Source of the DNA: Poseidonibacter parvus
Lineage (GTDB): Bacteria; Campylobacterota; Campylobacteria; Campylobacterales; Arcobacteraceae
Direction: 5' to 3'
Length of the DNA stretch: 64,000 nt
NCBI RefSeq assembly: GCF_001956695.1
Contig: NZ_CP019070.1
Location: 2,542,001-2,606,000 of the forward strand
The notes beneath the pieces are model-generated. The model was not told where the DNA came from. It was given only the letters and a program-made list of their open reading frames with translations, and ran no database searches. Positions within the stretch are counted from its first letter, which is position 1. The number at the start of each line of letters is the position of its first letter. The translations under genes were made by a program, and so were the position numbers. Shown here in pieces: positions 18,965 through 27,213 of this stretch.

Positions 18965-20341
18965 CTAGTCAGAATATGCCTCTGCTATTATTGATTCTAA
19001 ACCTGAAAATGATGTTTCATATAATGTAATAATTGCAGCATAAGATGCAAATTGTGCAGATAATGCAGAATATTTATCATCTAAAGTTTCTTCAGCTTCT
19101 TCTAAATCATCATTTAAAATCTCTTCTCTGGATAATAATGAAGATTCATATAACCCTATTACTCCATCTGTATAACCCATATCATCAATTAGTGCTTTTA
19201 GTTGTGTTCCCATACCTTCATTCTCAGCAGTTCCAATAAAAATACTTTTCATTAAATCTGGGTCTTCATCAAGTGCATTATTAAACGCAGTAGAATCTAA
19301 AGAAAGCACTCCAGTACTATCTAATTCAAAACCATAATTAAAAACTGATTTATCAGAATCTTCCCCATAAGTTCCAAATAACTTATCTTTTATTTGAGAA
19401 ATAATATCTCTAAGTGCAGATTTATCTTCAATAAAAGAATCAGCAGAATAAACTTCATCTTCAATTAAAGCAACAAGTCCATTGTATTGTGTAATAAATT
19501 CATTCATGCTACTTTCAACAGTTGTATTATCTTTTGTAATATTTATACTAGATGTTCCTGTTTCAGTTGCAGTAATACTTAAACCATCAACTTCCAAACT
19601 ATTTGAAGAAACACTATATGAAACACCATCAACTGTTGCTTCCATATTTTGTGCTACTAATGTATGATTAACGGAAACAGAAACCGTCCCTCCATTACCA
19701 TCATCAATATCCTCAGTTTTATTAAATCCAAATTTATCATCAGCCGCCGCAACACCTGAAATTGAAAGTGCATTATCAATTCCTGATTCATTACTTTTTA
19801 AAACTAACCTGAAAGAATCACTACCAACTTGTTCTATTGATGCATTTATATCATCACTTGCATCAATTTTATCTGCTAATTCTTGATAAGTTTTTCCTTC
19901 AGTGGCAAAAGTTTCACCATTAATAGTTAAATCTCCCATTCCTGTAATAGCTGCATCTTTTTCTGTTTCAGTAATTGCATTTGATTGATATACATCTTTT
20001 TGTGCCAAAGATGTGATATTAACAGTTGTAATTCCTGTGTTTAATGAAGAAACATCTGCAGCATCAAATGTAACTGAACTACCTGAAGCTGTTGCTGTTT
20101 TTTCATCAAATGCCGTAGTCCCACCAGTTACAAATAAGTCAAATACTTTTACAGCTTCAAGAAATTCATTAACTTTATCATCAATTGTAGTAAAAACTTC
20201 ATTTTCACTTGCAATATCTTCAATACTTGTTTCTATTGGTTCAACAGTTGCTGCCCTTTCTGCTGTTTTTAGTTTATCAATTAATTCTTGATCTAGAGTA
20301 GCAGCTTGTCCTGAACCTAAACCTAAAATACCTTCAGCCAT
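18965..20341 (-). CDS. fliD: flagellar filament cap protein FliD
   Basis: Hook-associated protein 2, exported to form the cap under which flagellin polymerises. The 458-residue product begins MAEGILGLGSGQAATLDQELIDKL, in keeping with the FliD N-terminal helix, and ends with the conserved FliD C-terminal domain (LDDKYSALSAQFASYAAIITLYETSF). The middle is Thr/Ser/Asp-rich, as is usual for exported axial proteins, and contains no Cys. It sits 15 nt after flgK, so both hook-associated proteins are produced together. Confidence 0.93.
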   Translation of the reverse strand: MAEGILGLGSGQAATLDQELIDKLKTAERAATVEPIETSIEDIASENEVFTTIDDKVNEFLEAVKVFDLFVTGGTTAFDEKTATASGSSVTFDAADVSSLNTGITTVNITSLAQKDVYQSNAITETEKDAAITGMGDLTINGETFATEGKTYQELADKIDASDDINASIEQVGSDSFRLVLKSNESGIDNALSISGVAAADDKFGFNKTEDIDDGNGGTVSVSVNHTLVAQNMEATVDGVSYSVSSNSLEVDGLSITATETGTSSINITKDNTTVESSMNEFITQYNGLVALIEDEVYSADSFIEDKSALRDIISQIKDKLFGTYGEDSDKSVFNYGFELDSTGVLSLDSTAFNNALDEDPDLMKSIFIGTAENEGMGTQLKALIDDMGYTDGVIGLYESSLLSREEILNDDLEEAEETLDDKYSALSAQFASYAAIITLYETSFSGLESIIAEAYSD

Positions 20342-20356
20342 TATTTTGCCCTCCTA

Positions 20357-22207
20357 TTATCTTTTTAATCCAAGTAAAACTTGTAACATTTCATCGATTG
20401 CTGTAATTATCTTCGCATTTGCAGAATAAGCTGCTTGGAATTTAATTAAGTTTATCATTTCTTCATCTGAATCAACTTTCGTTAATTCATTATATGTATT
20501 TTCTAGTGATTGTTGAATAGTCTCTTGTGTTGTTAATAAAAACTCATTACTTTCTTTATCTGAAGAAACATTTATTCGTATATCTTGAAAAAACTCTGAT
20601 AATGAAGCAACTGAACTATTTGTACTATCTTGCTCTTCACCAGTAAAAGAAATATCTTTTTTCCATTGTAAAGTTGCCAAATAGTCCAAATCTTCTTGCT
20701 CTAAATCATTAACATTATTTTCATTAAATTTAAGTGTCATTACACTTCCACCTGAAAATAGGTTTAACTGATTTATTTCAGAATCAGAATAAGTTGATGC
20801 AGATCCATCAATACTTGTATCACCATAAATATAGTCATCACCATCTTTAATATATGCATCAGTTAAGTCACTCAGAGTTTGAGCAAAAGAGTCTAATTTA
20901 TCTTTATAGTCTTGTATCTTGTTATTATAAGAAGTAGAATCTAAATTATCTAATTGTGGTTTTAATATTCCACTTTTTACAGTAATTTCACTATCATAAA
21001 TACTTAAGAATGTTCTTGATTCTGACTCACTACTATAATCTTCATCTGCAAAATAATTACTTCGCGATTCTGCTATAGTTCCTGAAGCATCATTTTTAAC
21101 TACAGTAATTCTACCTTCAAAATTTCCATCAGGTCCATCAACTTTTGACTCAATTAATAAAAAATTATCTTGATTTGGATAAAGTTCTGTTTTATCACCA
21201 TTAGAATCTGTTTCATAGTTACCATTATATGCTTTTACTAAATTGCCTATTCCTGTTGTTTCATTTATTTTATCTGATAAAGCCCTTATATAATTTGATC
21301 CATCAACAGTTTGTGTAGTCTCTGTACCGTCATTATTCAAATCAGCAGTAAAAGATTCTCCATATGTGATACTAACTTCAAATTCATTATTAATTTTATA
21401 AGTAATTTCATCACCAATGTCAAAAGTGATAGCAAGATTTGAACCATCGTCTTGTACATACTTATCAATTTGAGGAGTTTTTTCTTCTTCTATTTCAAGA
21501 GCTCTTACGTTTGTACTATATCTAACAGCAGTTGTTCCTGCTATTTTTAGTTCATATTCTCCATTTTGAGTACTAACATCAATATCAACATACATTGATA
21601 ATTCTTTTTCAAGTTGGTCTCTTTTATCTAAAAGATCATTTGAAGAAGTGTTATACTGTCCCATTTTTTGATTTACTTCACCAATTTCTTGAAGAATGTC
21701 ATTTATTGTTGAAACATTTGCACTTAAATCTTCTGCTTCCAAAGATTGTTGCTTTTCAATATCAGAATAAATATTTTGTAATGACTCAACTAAAGTATTT
21801 CCTTCATTCTTTAAAGTTGTTTCATAAACTTCCGAATTTGGATTACTACGTAAATTTTCAACTGCTTGTAAATAACGATTTAAATCTGCAGAAAATCCAC
21901 TAGTGTCAGTTTCTTGGAATATTGATTCAATATTGCCTAAAGTAGAAGACAGTTTATCATATTGGTTTACTTTAGAGTTTTCAGATAGAATATTTTCATA
22001 CATATATTGAGATGTAATTCTATAAGCAGTACTTGAACTAACACCTCGTCCTGTTACTCTACTATCACTTTGTTCTAATTCACTAAGCTGAACAACTCTT
22101 TTTTTGTATCCTTCAGTATTCTCATTAGCAATATTATTTGATACATTTTCAACAGCTGTTTGTGCAGCTTTTAGCCCTGACTGTGAAACATTTAATGTAC
22201 CTAGCAT
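20357..22207 (-). CDS. flgK: flagellar hook-associated protein FlgK
   Basis: Hook-filament junction protein (HAP1), secreted by the flagellar type III system. The 616 residues start with the conserved axial-protein motif LNVSQSGLKAAQTAVENVSNNIANENTEGYKKR and end with INLIKFQAAYSANAKIITAIDEMLQVLLGLKR, the coiled-coil termini shared by FlgK, FlgL and FlgE. A long Asp/Asn/Ser-rich variable region lies between. It is read together with fliD downstream; flgH lies 56 nt upstream. Confidence 0.94.
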   Translation of the reverse strand: MLGTLNVSQSGLKAAQTAVENVSNNIANENTEGYKKRVVQLSELEQSDSRVTGRGVSSSTAYRITSQYMYENILSENSKVNQYDKLSSTLGNIESIFQETDTSGFSADLNRYLQAVENLRSNPNSEVYETTLKNEGNTLVESLQNIYSDIEKQQSLEAEDLSANVSTINDILQEIGEVNQKMGQYNTSSNDLLDKRDQLEKELSMYVDIDVSTQNGEYELKIAGTTAVRYSTNVRALEIEEEKTPQIDKYVQDDGSNLAITFDIGDEITYKINNEFEVSITYGESFTADLNNDGTETTQTVDGSNYIRALSDKINETTGIGNLVKAYNGNYETDSNGDKTELYPNQDNFLLIESKVDGPDGNFEGRITVVKNDASGTIAESRSNYFADEDYSSESESRTFLSIYDSEITVKSGILKPQLDNLDSTSYNNKIQDYKDKLDSFAQTLSDLTDAYIKDGDDYIYGDTSIDGSASTYSDSEINQLNLFSGGSVMTLKFNENNVNDLEQEDLDYLATLQWKKDISFTGEEQDSTNSSVASLSEFFQDIRINVSSDKESNEFLLTTQETIQQSLENTYNELTKVDSDEEMINLIKFQAAYSANAKIITAIDEMLQVLLGLKR

Positions 22208-22263
22208 AGAGACTCCTTTAGGATAAGATATCTAATTATTGCATTACAATTCTTAAAATTAGA

Positions 22264-22971
22264 TTAAAATGGCCAAATTGCTCTTATTATTTTTGTTCCC
22301 CATGGTGTTTCCATGATATCAGCTTCTTCACCTTCTTTATCGTAAAGAACTTTTAAATTAGCCATTTGAGAAGATTCTATAGAGTTATCAGAAGTAATAT
22401 CGTAAGGTCTAATTACACCACTTACAATTATTTCTTGCTTTTGCCCATCTATTAGTAACTCTTTTGAACCTTTAATAAAATAATTACCATTTTGGTATGT
22501 TTCTTCAATTATTGCAGAAATTACAGTCTCAAATGTTTCATCAAATGAGGATGTAGCTTCACCTGAATCTGAAGAAGAACTATTAGTACTAAAGCCCACA
22601 CCTAATGTACCATTTAACTTGTTAGCTAAGCTACTAACTGTCCCGTTTAAACTATTTGTTCCAGTACTTGCTAATATCCCACCACCAAGATTACTATCTC
22701 TACTACTTGATAATTCTCTTGAATTAGTAGAATCTGAAGATAAAGACTCACTAATATTGATTTGGATAATATCACCAACTTGAAGATCTTTTTTATCTGC
22801 AAATAATGAAGCACCTTGCATAGAATACAAAGAACCTTTATTATTTTTAGGTGCTGGCTGTTTTTTAGGGATTTGTATTTTGGGTTTATTAAAACTTATT
22901 TCTTGTTTTTCAGTTATTCCACATGCAGTAAAAAATACTGCGATTATTAATATCAGTATACTATTTTTCAT
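22264..22971 (-). CDS. flgH: flagellar L-ring lipoprotein FlgH
   Basis: Outer membrane lipoprotein forming the L ring of the flagellar motor. The 235-residue product has a lipoprotein signal with lipobox FTAC (lipidated Cys 17). The FlgH core includes SLYSMQGASLFADKKDLQVGDIIQI, ANKLNGTLGVGF, the GNYFIKGSKELLIDGQKQEI strand and the C-terminal Trp-Gly-rich end. Its start codon region overlaps the upstream membrane-protein gene by 11 nt, so it is translated in coupling with it. flgI, encoding the P ring, lies 3 kb away on the other strand. Confidence 0.93.
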   Translation of the reverse strand: MKNSILILIIAVFFTACGITEKQEISFNKPKIQIPKKQPAPKNNKGSLYSMQGASLFADKKDLQVGDIIQINISESLSSDSTNSRELSSSRDSNLGGGILASTGTNSLNGTVSSLANKLNGTLGVGFSTNSSSSDSGEATSSFDETFETVISAIIEETYQNGNYFIKGSKELLIDGQKQEIIVSGVIRPYDITSDNSIESSQMANLKVLYDKEGEEADIMETPWGTKIIRAIWPF

Positions 22972-23389
22972 TTAATCTACTTTCAACAATATATTTAACA
23001 TCAATTGCGATAATTATCTCATTTAGTGTATTTTTGATTAATGCCATAGAACCATACCTTACTTTTAATGCATCTAAATTAGTTTTTGGTTCGCAAATAA
23101 TTACTACTTTATTCTCAATAATTTTTACATGTTGTATATATTTTTGTCCTATTAAATCAACAGCTTTTTCTATTTCTGTTAAAATAGCAATTTCTAAATT
23201 CTTTTTATATTTTTTTTTCTCTTCAGCCTCTAACTTTTCTGCTTTTTTTGTTTCTAATTCAATTTTTTGTTGTTCTTCAAACTCTTTACTCATATACATA
23301 TAATAGCCAGCAAACATTGCTACTAAAACTGCTAAGGAAATAAATTTAATTATTTTTTGTTTTTTATTTCTTTTTATAGCTACTATCAT
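22961..23389 (-). CDS. flagellar-cluster single-pass membrane protein of unknown function
   Basis: Not recognised. The 142-residue product has a basic N-terminus (KRNKKQK), one membrane helix at about 14-32 (FISLAVLVAMFAGYYMYMS), a charged coiled coil at about 35-65 rich in E and K, and a compact alpha/beta domain at about 68-138. The topology suggests a membrane-anchored periplasmic protein. It is 4 nt from fliL upstream and overlaps flgH downstream, so it is firmly embedded in a flagellar operon. A stator, ring-assembly or outer-disk role is possible but is inference from position only. Confidence 0.8.
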   Translation of the reverse strand: MIVAIKRNKKQKIIKFISLAVLVAMFAGYYMYMSKEFEEQQKIELETKKAEKLEAEEKKKYKKNLEIAILTEIEKAVDLIGQKYIQHVKIIENKVVIICEPKTNLDALKVRYGSMALIKNTLNEIIIAIDVKYIVESRLNEK

Positions 23390-23393
23390 ATTT

Positions 23394-23933
23394 CTATTTT
23401 ATTACAAAAGTTGTAAATAATATCTTTTTAATATTATTTGCTTTCACTTCTTCATTATTTGATGTCATTTCATTAACTATAGCGTTTATCTCTTCTAAAA
23501 GCTCTTCTTTTAGTAATGCTTTTCCACCAACAGTTAATAGTTCTTCAGAACTTCTAGCACTAATTTGAGCAATAACAACATCAATGATTTCTGCTCTATA
23601 CTCTTCAACTAATGCTGCAATTGTAGGTTCTACACTTTTTACAGCAAAAGATAATTTCATTAGTTTTTCTTTTCCTTTTGCATTAGTGATATTTAATACT
23701 AGATCATCAATATTAGCTTTAAATGTTTCTTTTGAATCTCCAGCTTCTTCTTTCTTAACCATTTCTTCTTGATTTTGTCCATCTTTAGGTGAAAACATAC
23801 CTTGAGAATATAAGAAGTAAGCTCCACCGGCAACTGCTAATAATAAGATTACGACAAGTGCAATTAGAACAATAATCATTCCTTTTCCTCCACCTGAACT
23901 TTTTGTTTCTTCTTTATTTTCTTCTTCAGCCAT
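23394..23933 (-). CDS. fliL: flagellar basal body-associated protein FliL
   Basis: Inner membrane protein that surrounds and supports the stator units. The 179 residues have a short Glu/Lys/Gly-rich cytoplasmic tail, a membrane helix at about 19-43, a linker, then the periplasmic FliL domain with FKANIDDLVLNITNAKGKEKLMKLSFAV and IIDVVIAQISARSSEELLTVGGK. The end IKKILFTTFVIK is typical of FliL. It lies 12 nt downstream of the motE-like gene, and the two together fit a stator-assembly unit. Confidence 0.92.
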   Translation of the reverse strand: MAEEENKEETKSSGGGKGMIIVLIALVVILLLAVAGGAYFLYSQGMFSPKDGQNQEEMVKKEEAGDSKETFKANIDDLVLNITNAKGKEKLMKLSFAVKSVEPTIAALVEEYRAEIIDVVIAQISARSSEELLTVGGKALLKEELLEEINAIVNEMTSNNEEVKANNIKKILFTTFVIK

Positions 23934-23945
23934 TGTTATCCCTTT

Positions 23946-24425
23946 TTATTTTTCTGCTTTAAATTCTTGAAGCATTAACGTCAATTTTGCAGCATTTGGT
24001 ACACTTAAATATTTCATTAATAATGTTACGTTTTTTTCTTTTAGTTTCAAAATTATATCAAAAACATCTTCAATTTTTCCATCACTAATCATTTCATTGA
24101 AAATAGCTGCTGAAATTTTTGGTTTCATTGAATTATAGACTTTTGCAGTTTTACTATTAACTGTTTCAGTCATATCTTGTAAAATTGATAGATTCTTGTC
24201 ATGTAGAGCTTGTATTTCAGCTTTTTCTTTTTTAATTTGAGAAAGTATTGTATCTAGTTCTTTTTTTCTATCTTGATACTCTTTTTCTTTTTGGTTATAA
24301 AAAGAGTTTAACTCTTTTTTTAATTCTTTTATTTCAATTCTTTGTTTTATAAGCTCACTACTTGTTTCATTAGCTGCATATATAAAAATAGGAAATAATA
24401 TAAAAATAACTATTTTGTTAATCAA
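23946..24425 (-). CDS. MotE-like periplasmic motility chaperone
   Basis: A 159-residue exported protein: signal peptide (INKIVIFILFPIFIYAAN), a long coiled coil at about 25-100 rich in K and E, and a C-terminal MgtE-N-like domain (EDVFDIILKLKEKNVTLLMKYLSVPNAAKLTLML). This layout matches the MotE family of Campylobacterota (H. pylori HP0257, C. jejuni Cj1496c), a periplasmic chaperone needed for motility. The gene follows a FliJ-like gene, the same neighbour as in H. pylori, which supports the call. Confidence 0.75.
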   Translation of the reverse strand: MINKIVIFILFPIFIYAANETSSELIKQRIEIKELKKELNSFYNQKEKEYQDRKKELDTILSQIKKEKAEIQALHDKNLSILQDMTETVNSKTAKVYNSMKPKISAAIFNEMISDGKIEDVFDIILKLKEKNVTLLMKYLSVPNAAKLTLMLQEFKAEK

Positions 24426-24436
24426 TTTATAAACCT

Positions 24437-24841
24437 TTATCCTGAAATATATTTACTTTGAATATATTCATTAGCTTCTTCTTCTTCAGCAACTAATATT
24501 CTTTTAATTGCTTCTTGTTTTTGCTCTTCTAAAATATATCCAAACTGTTCAGTCTCTTTTTGTAATTCTATTATATCTTTAATTAGTAATTCTAACTCTT
24601 CATTTAATAGTTTTTTATTTTTTTTCAATTCTTGAATATGAAGTCTCATAGTATTCTTATGCATTTCTAAAACTGCAAAATCTGAAATTGCTCCAAATTT
24701 TTGAACACTAGCTGAATCAATTTGAGTTTTAGTAATTAAAATCTCGGCTTCAAATCTCTCTATTTTTGATAATAAAAGACCTTTTTGCATAAGCTTTTGA
24801 TCTGTTTGTGTTTTTTTTAAGTTATATAACTGGTCAATCAT
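24437..24841 (-). CDS. FliJ-like flagellar coiled-coil protein
   Basis: A 134-residue protein that is almost one continuous coiled coil with no signal peptide. Size, helicity and location between fliQ and a motE-like gene match the FliJ-type stalk/chaperone proteins (HP0256-like in H. pylori), which link the FliI ATPase to the FlhA export gate. Primary sequence is poorly conserved in this family, so the call depends on context. It starts 2 nt after fliQ ends. Confidence 0.65.
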   Translation of the reverse strand: MIDQLYNLKKTQTDQKLMQKGLLLSKIERFEAEILITKTQIDSASVQKFGAISDFAVLEMHKNTMRLHIQELKKNKKLLNEELELLIKDIIELQKETEQFGYILEEQKQEAIKRILVAEEEEANEYIQSKYISG

Positions 24842-24843
24842 TT

Positions 24844-25104
24844 TTAATTACCAAAAACTAGTATTAAGTCCCATAAGTCTTTAGTATAAGTTTCAATATG
24901 GTCTCCAATCCAAGGAAGAGATATTAAAATAAACCCTGATACAAATATTACTTTTGGAACAAAACTTAATGAAGCATCACTAACTTGTGTTACTGCTTGA
25001 AAAATTGAAATCACTAATCCAATTACCATACTAACAAGTAATGAAGGTAATCCTAGAATTAAAATAATCTTTACAGTGTTCTCAGCAATACCAATTAAAT
25101 CCAC
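24844..25104 (-). CDS. fliQ: flagellar biosynthesis protein FliQ
   Basis: Small inner membrane component of the flagellar type III export gate (with FliP and FliR). The 86 residues contain two membrane helices (about 12-35 and 50-72) separated by the conserved ISIFQAVTQVSDASLSFVPK loop. The length is normal for FliQ. It begins 2 nt after the acidic protein ends, so it is in the same transcript, and fliP and fliR are not in the window. Confidence 0.95.
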   Translation of the reverse strand: MDLIGIAENTVKIILILGLPSLLVSMVIGLVISIFQAVTQVSDASLSFVPKVIFVSGFILISLPWIGDHIETYTKDLWDLILVFGN

Positions 25105-25106
25105 TA

Positions 25107-26069
25107 TTAATCTTTAATCTTTACTGTAATTTCTAATGTTTTGTTATTCAATAATTTTGATATCAATTCTGCAATATCTTGAACATTTGAACTTTCTACT
25201 TCAATTTTTTCATTGCTTGTATTAGAATTTGAGCTAATAGTTGGACTATTAATTCCTTCTAAAGCATTTAAAATATCTTGCTCATTTAATGAATCAAGTT
25301 CTGTAAACTCTTTAGACATATCCTCTCCTTGTTTAAACTCTTCTTCAATTGTATCTTCTAGTTCATTGATATTTAAACTATTTTCTTCTGGTATTTCTTC
25401 AATTTTTTGTTCATCGTAATCAGAAGTCGTATTGTTTAATCCCACGTCTTCTTCAAAATTAATTAAAGAAGTCAATTCCTCTTTAGATAATTCATTAGAG
25501 TCATCTTCAAGCTCAATTAAACCTTCTAACTCATCTAAGTTAATATCTTTTTTGATTTCTACATTAGAAATCTCATCATCGTCATTTTTTGAACTTGATA
25601 ATAATTGGGCTAGCTCTTCATCTAATTCAATATTAATATCATCCATATCATCAATATCATCAATATCATCTTCGTATGCTTCATCAACAATATCAATAAT
25701 TGAACTTTGAATATTAGGCTCTATTTCTTTTTGTTGTTCGTATTTTCTTAATATGTATTTTGGAATTTCTTTTAAAGAATCTACAGATAAATCAGCAATT
25801 CCATTATCAAATAAAAATTCTTCTTTTATACCATCTTTTGGCGCTAAGAATTTTATTTTTTGATTAAGTGCATTTTTTTTAATAATTTTTTCATCATCAA
25901 TTAAGTAAATATCATTAGGATTTGCTTCAATTGTAGATTTTAGTAATTCTAAATCTTCAATATCTTCGATAACACTATTGCTATCTAGTTTAAATTTTAT
26001 ATTAGCATGTTCTAAAGTTTCATGAATTTCTTTTTTAAAACTATTATTACCATAAATATAAATATTCAA
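25107..26069 (-). CDS. acidic flagellar-cluster protein with repeated FliM-N-like motifs
   Basis: Not recognised as a named family. Residues about 1-112 look like an alpha/beta domain, possibly a degenerate receiver (IYIYGN..., YLIDDEK, IKFLAPKDG). Residues 113-290 are very acidic and low in complexity, with a DDI/DDM run near 134-146. In this region five segments resemble the CheY-binding N-terminus of FliM ([10 protein letters not shown]): ELDEELAQLL (148-157), INLDELEGLI (176-185), LSKEELTSLI (194-203), LNINELEDTI (232-241) and LNEQDILNAL (261-270). The C-terminus is a short amphipathic stretch ending LEITVKIKD. It is first in the leftward flagellar operon, 2 nt before fliQ, and divergent from flgI-fliM. 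A role in switch or chemotaxis signalling is inference. Confidence 0.7.
   Translation of the reverse strand: MNIYIYGNNSFKKEIHETLEHANIKFKLDSNSVIEDIEDLELLKSTIEANPNDIYLIDDEKIIKKNALNQKIKFLAPKDGIKEEFLFDNGIADLSVDSLKEIPKYILRKYEQQKEIEPNIQSSIIDIVDEAYEDDIDDIDDMDDINIELDEELAQLLSSSKNDDDEISNVEIKKDINLDELEGLIELEDDSNELSKEELTSLINFEEDVGLNNTTSDYDEQKIEEIPEENSLNINELEDTIEEEFKQGEDMSKEFTELDSLNEQDILNALEGINSPTISSNSNTSNEKIEVESSNVQDIAELISKLLNNKTLEITVKIKD
25635..25670. repeat. four tandem 9-bp repeats, in frame
   Basis: Four consecutive 9-bp units (AATATCATC, one with a C for the first A) inside the acidic protein gene. Each unit encodes Asp-Asp-Ile or Asp-Asp-Met on the minus strand, so copy-number change would alter the acidic run by three residues without shifting frame. 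Confidence 0.8.
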
Positions 26070-26162
26070 ATCAGTGCCCTATAATAAATTTTATTACATA
26101 GATTATACCTTTTTTTATTAAATTTACGATAAAATAATATCAATTAAGCGTAAGGTAACATA

Positions 26163-27212
26163 TTGAAGTATTTTTTATTAGTATTAATTTTCTTTTCATC
26201 TTTATACTCACAAACAGTAAAAGACATTTCAAATATCATTGGAATAAGAGACAATCAACTTATTGGATATGGTTTAGTTGTTGGTCTTGCTGGTACTGGT
26301 GATAAATCAAAATTCACTATGCAATCTTTACAAAATTTACTACGTAATTCATATATCAAAATTCCTGCAACTTCTATTTCTTCAAAAAATATTGCAGCTG
26401 TTATGGTTACGGGAACCTTGCCTCCTTTTTCTAGACAAGGAGATAAAATAAAAATAAAAGTATCTACAATAGGTGATGCTAAATCTGTTGATCATGGTGA
26501 ACTTTTAATCACACAATTAAAAGGTGTGGATGGTAAAGTATATGCTTTAGCACAAGGTACAATTGTAGCAACAAATAATAATACAACTACAGGTTTTATC
26601 TATGATGGTGCAACAGTAGAAAATGAGATCAATTATAATTTACAAGAGGAAGACTCAATTACATTAAGTTTATATAAAAGTTCTGCAAAAAATGCAGATC
26701 TAATTGAAACTAAAATCAATAAAAAATTTGGAAGAAAACTTGCACGAGCAGTTGATACTAGAACTATCAAAGTAAATAAACCAAAAGAAATATCTATAAT
26801 CAAGTTTATATCTATGGTTGAGAATATTCCCTTAAGTTCTGATTTTAAAAAGAAAATAATTATTGATATGAATAGAGAATCAATTATTGCTGGTGCAGAT
26901 ATTGAAATATCACCTGTTACAATTGCTAGAGATTCTTTTACAATAAGAATTAAAAAAACTGCACTTACTGATAACCAATGGGTTGATCCTAAACAAAATA
27001 AAGGTGTAGATATTGGTGATGATGTTAAAATTGCAGATAAACCTGTAATTGATATTAATAATGCAATGATAAATACGAAAAAAACACCAACTGTTTCAGA
27101 TTTAGTTAGATCTATGAAGGTAATGAACTTACCAATGACTGAAATAATAGATACTCTTAAAATGATAAAAGAGATGGGTGCTATTGATGTTGAATTTGAG
27201 ATAAGAGGATAA
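26163..27212 (+). CDS. flgI: flagellar P-ring protein FlgI
   Basis: Periplasmic ring protein around the flagellar rod. The 349 residues include a signal peptide (YFLLVLIFFSSLYS), the hallmark IIGIRDNQLIGYGLVVGLAGTGDKSKFTMQSL, IAAVMVTGTLPPFSRQGD and a C-terminal NLPMTEIIDTLKMIKEMGAIDVEFEIRG. The start is TTG at 26163, preceded by GTAAGGTAA as ribosome site; no ATG exists upstream in frame at suitable distance. fliM starts 2 nt after its stop. Confidence 0.95.
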   Translation: MKYFLLVLIFFSSLYSQTVKDISNIIGIRDNQLIGYGLVVGLAGTGDKSKFTMQSLQNLLRNSYIKIPATSISSKNIAAVMVTGTLPPFSRQGDKIKIKVSTIGDAKSVDHGELLITQLKGVDGKVYALAQGTIVATNNNTTTGFIYDGATVENEINYNLQEEDSITLSLYKSSAKNADLIETKINKKFGRKLARAVDTRTIKVNKPKEISIIKFISMVENIPLSSDFKKKIIIDMNRESIIAGADIEISPVTIARDSFTIRIKKTALTDNQWVDPKQNKGVDIGDDVKIADKPVIDINNAMINTKKTPTVSDLVRSMKVMNLPMTEIIDTLKMIKEMGAIDVEFEIRG

Positions 27213-27213
27213 T

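Noticed and set aside
18890-26162. Sigma-54 (TGGCAC-N5-TTGCT) or sigma-28 promoters for flagellar genes
   Set aside because: None was recognised in the flagellar gaps by eye. From memory Arcobacter lacks the usual flagellar sigma factors, which would agree, but this was not tested.
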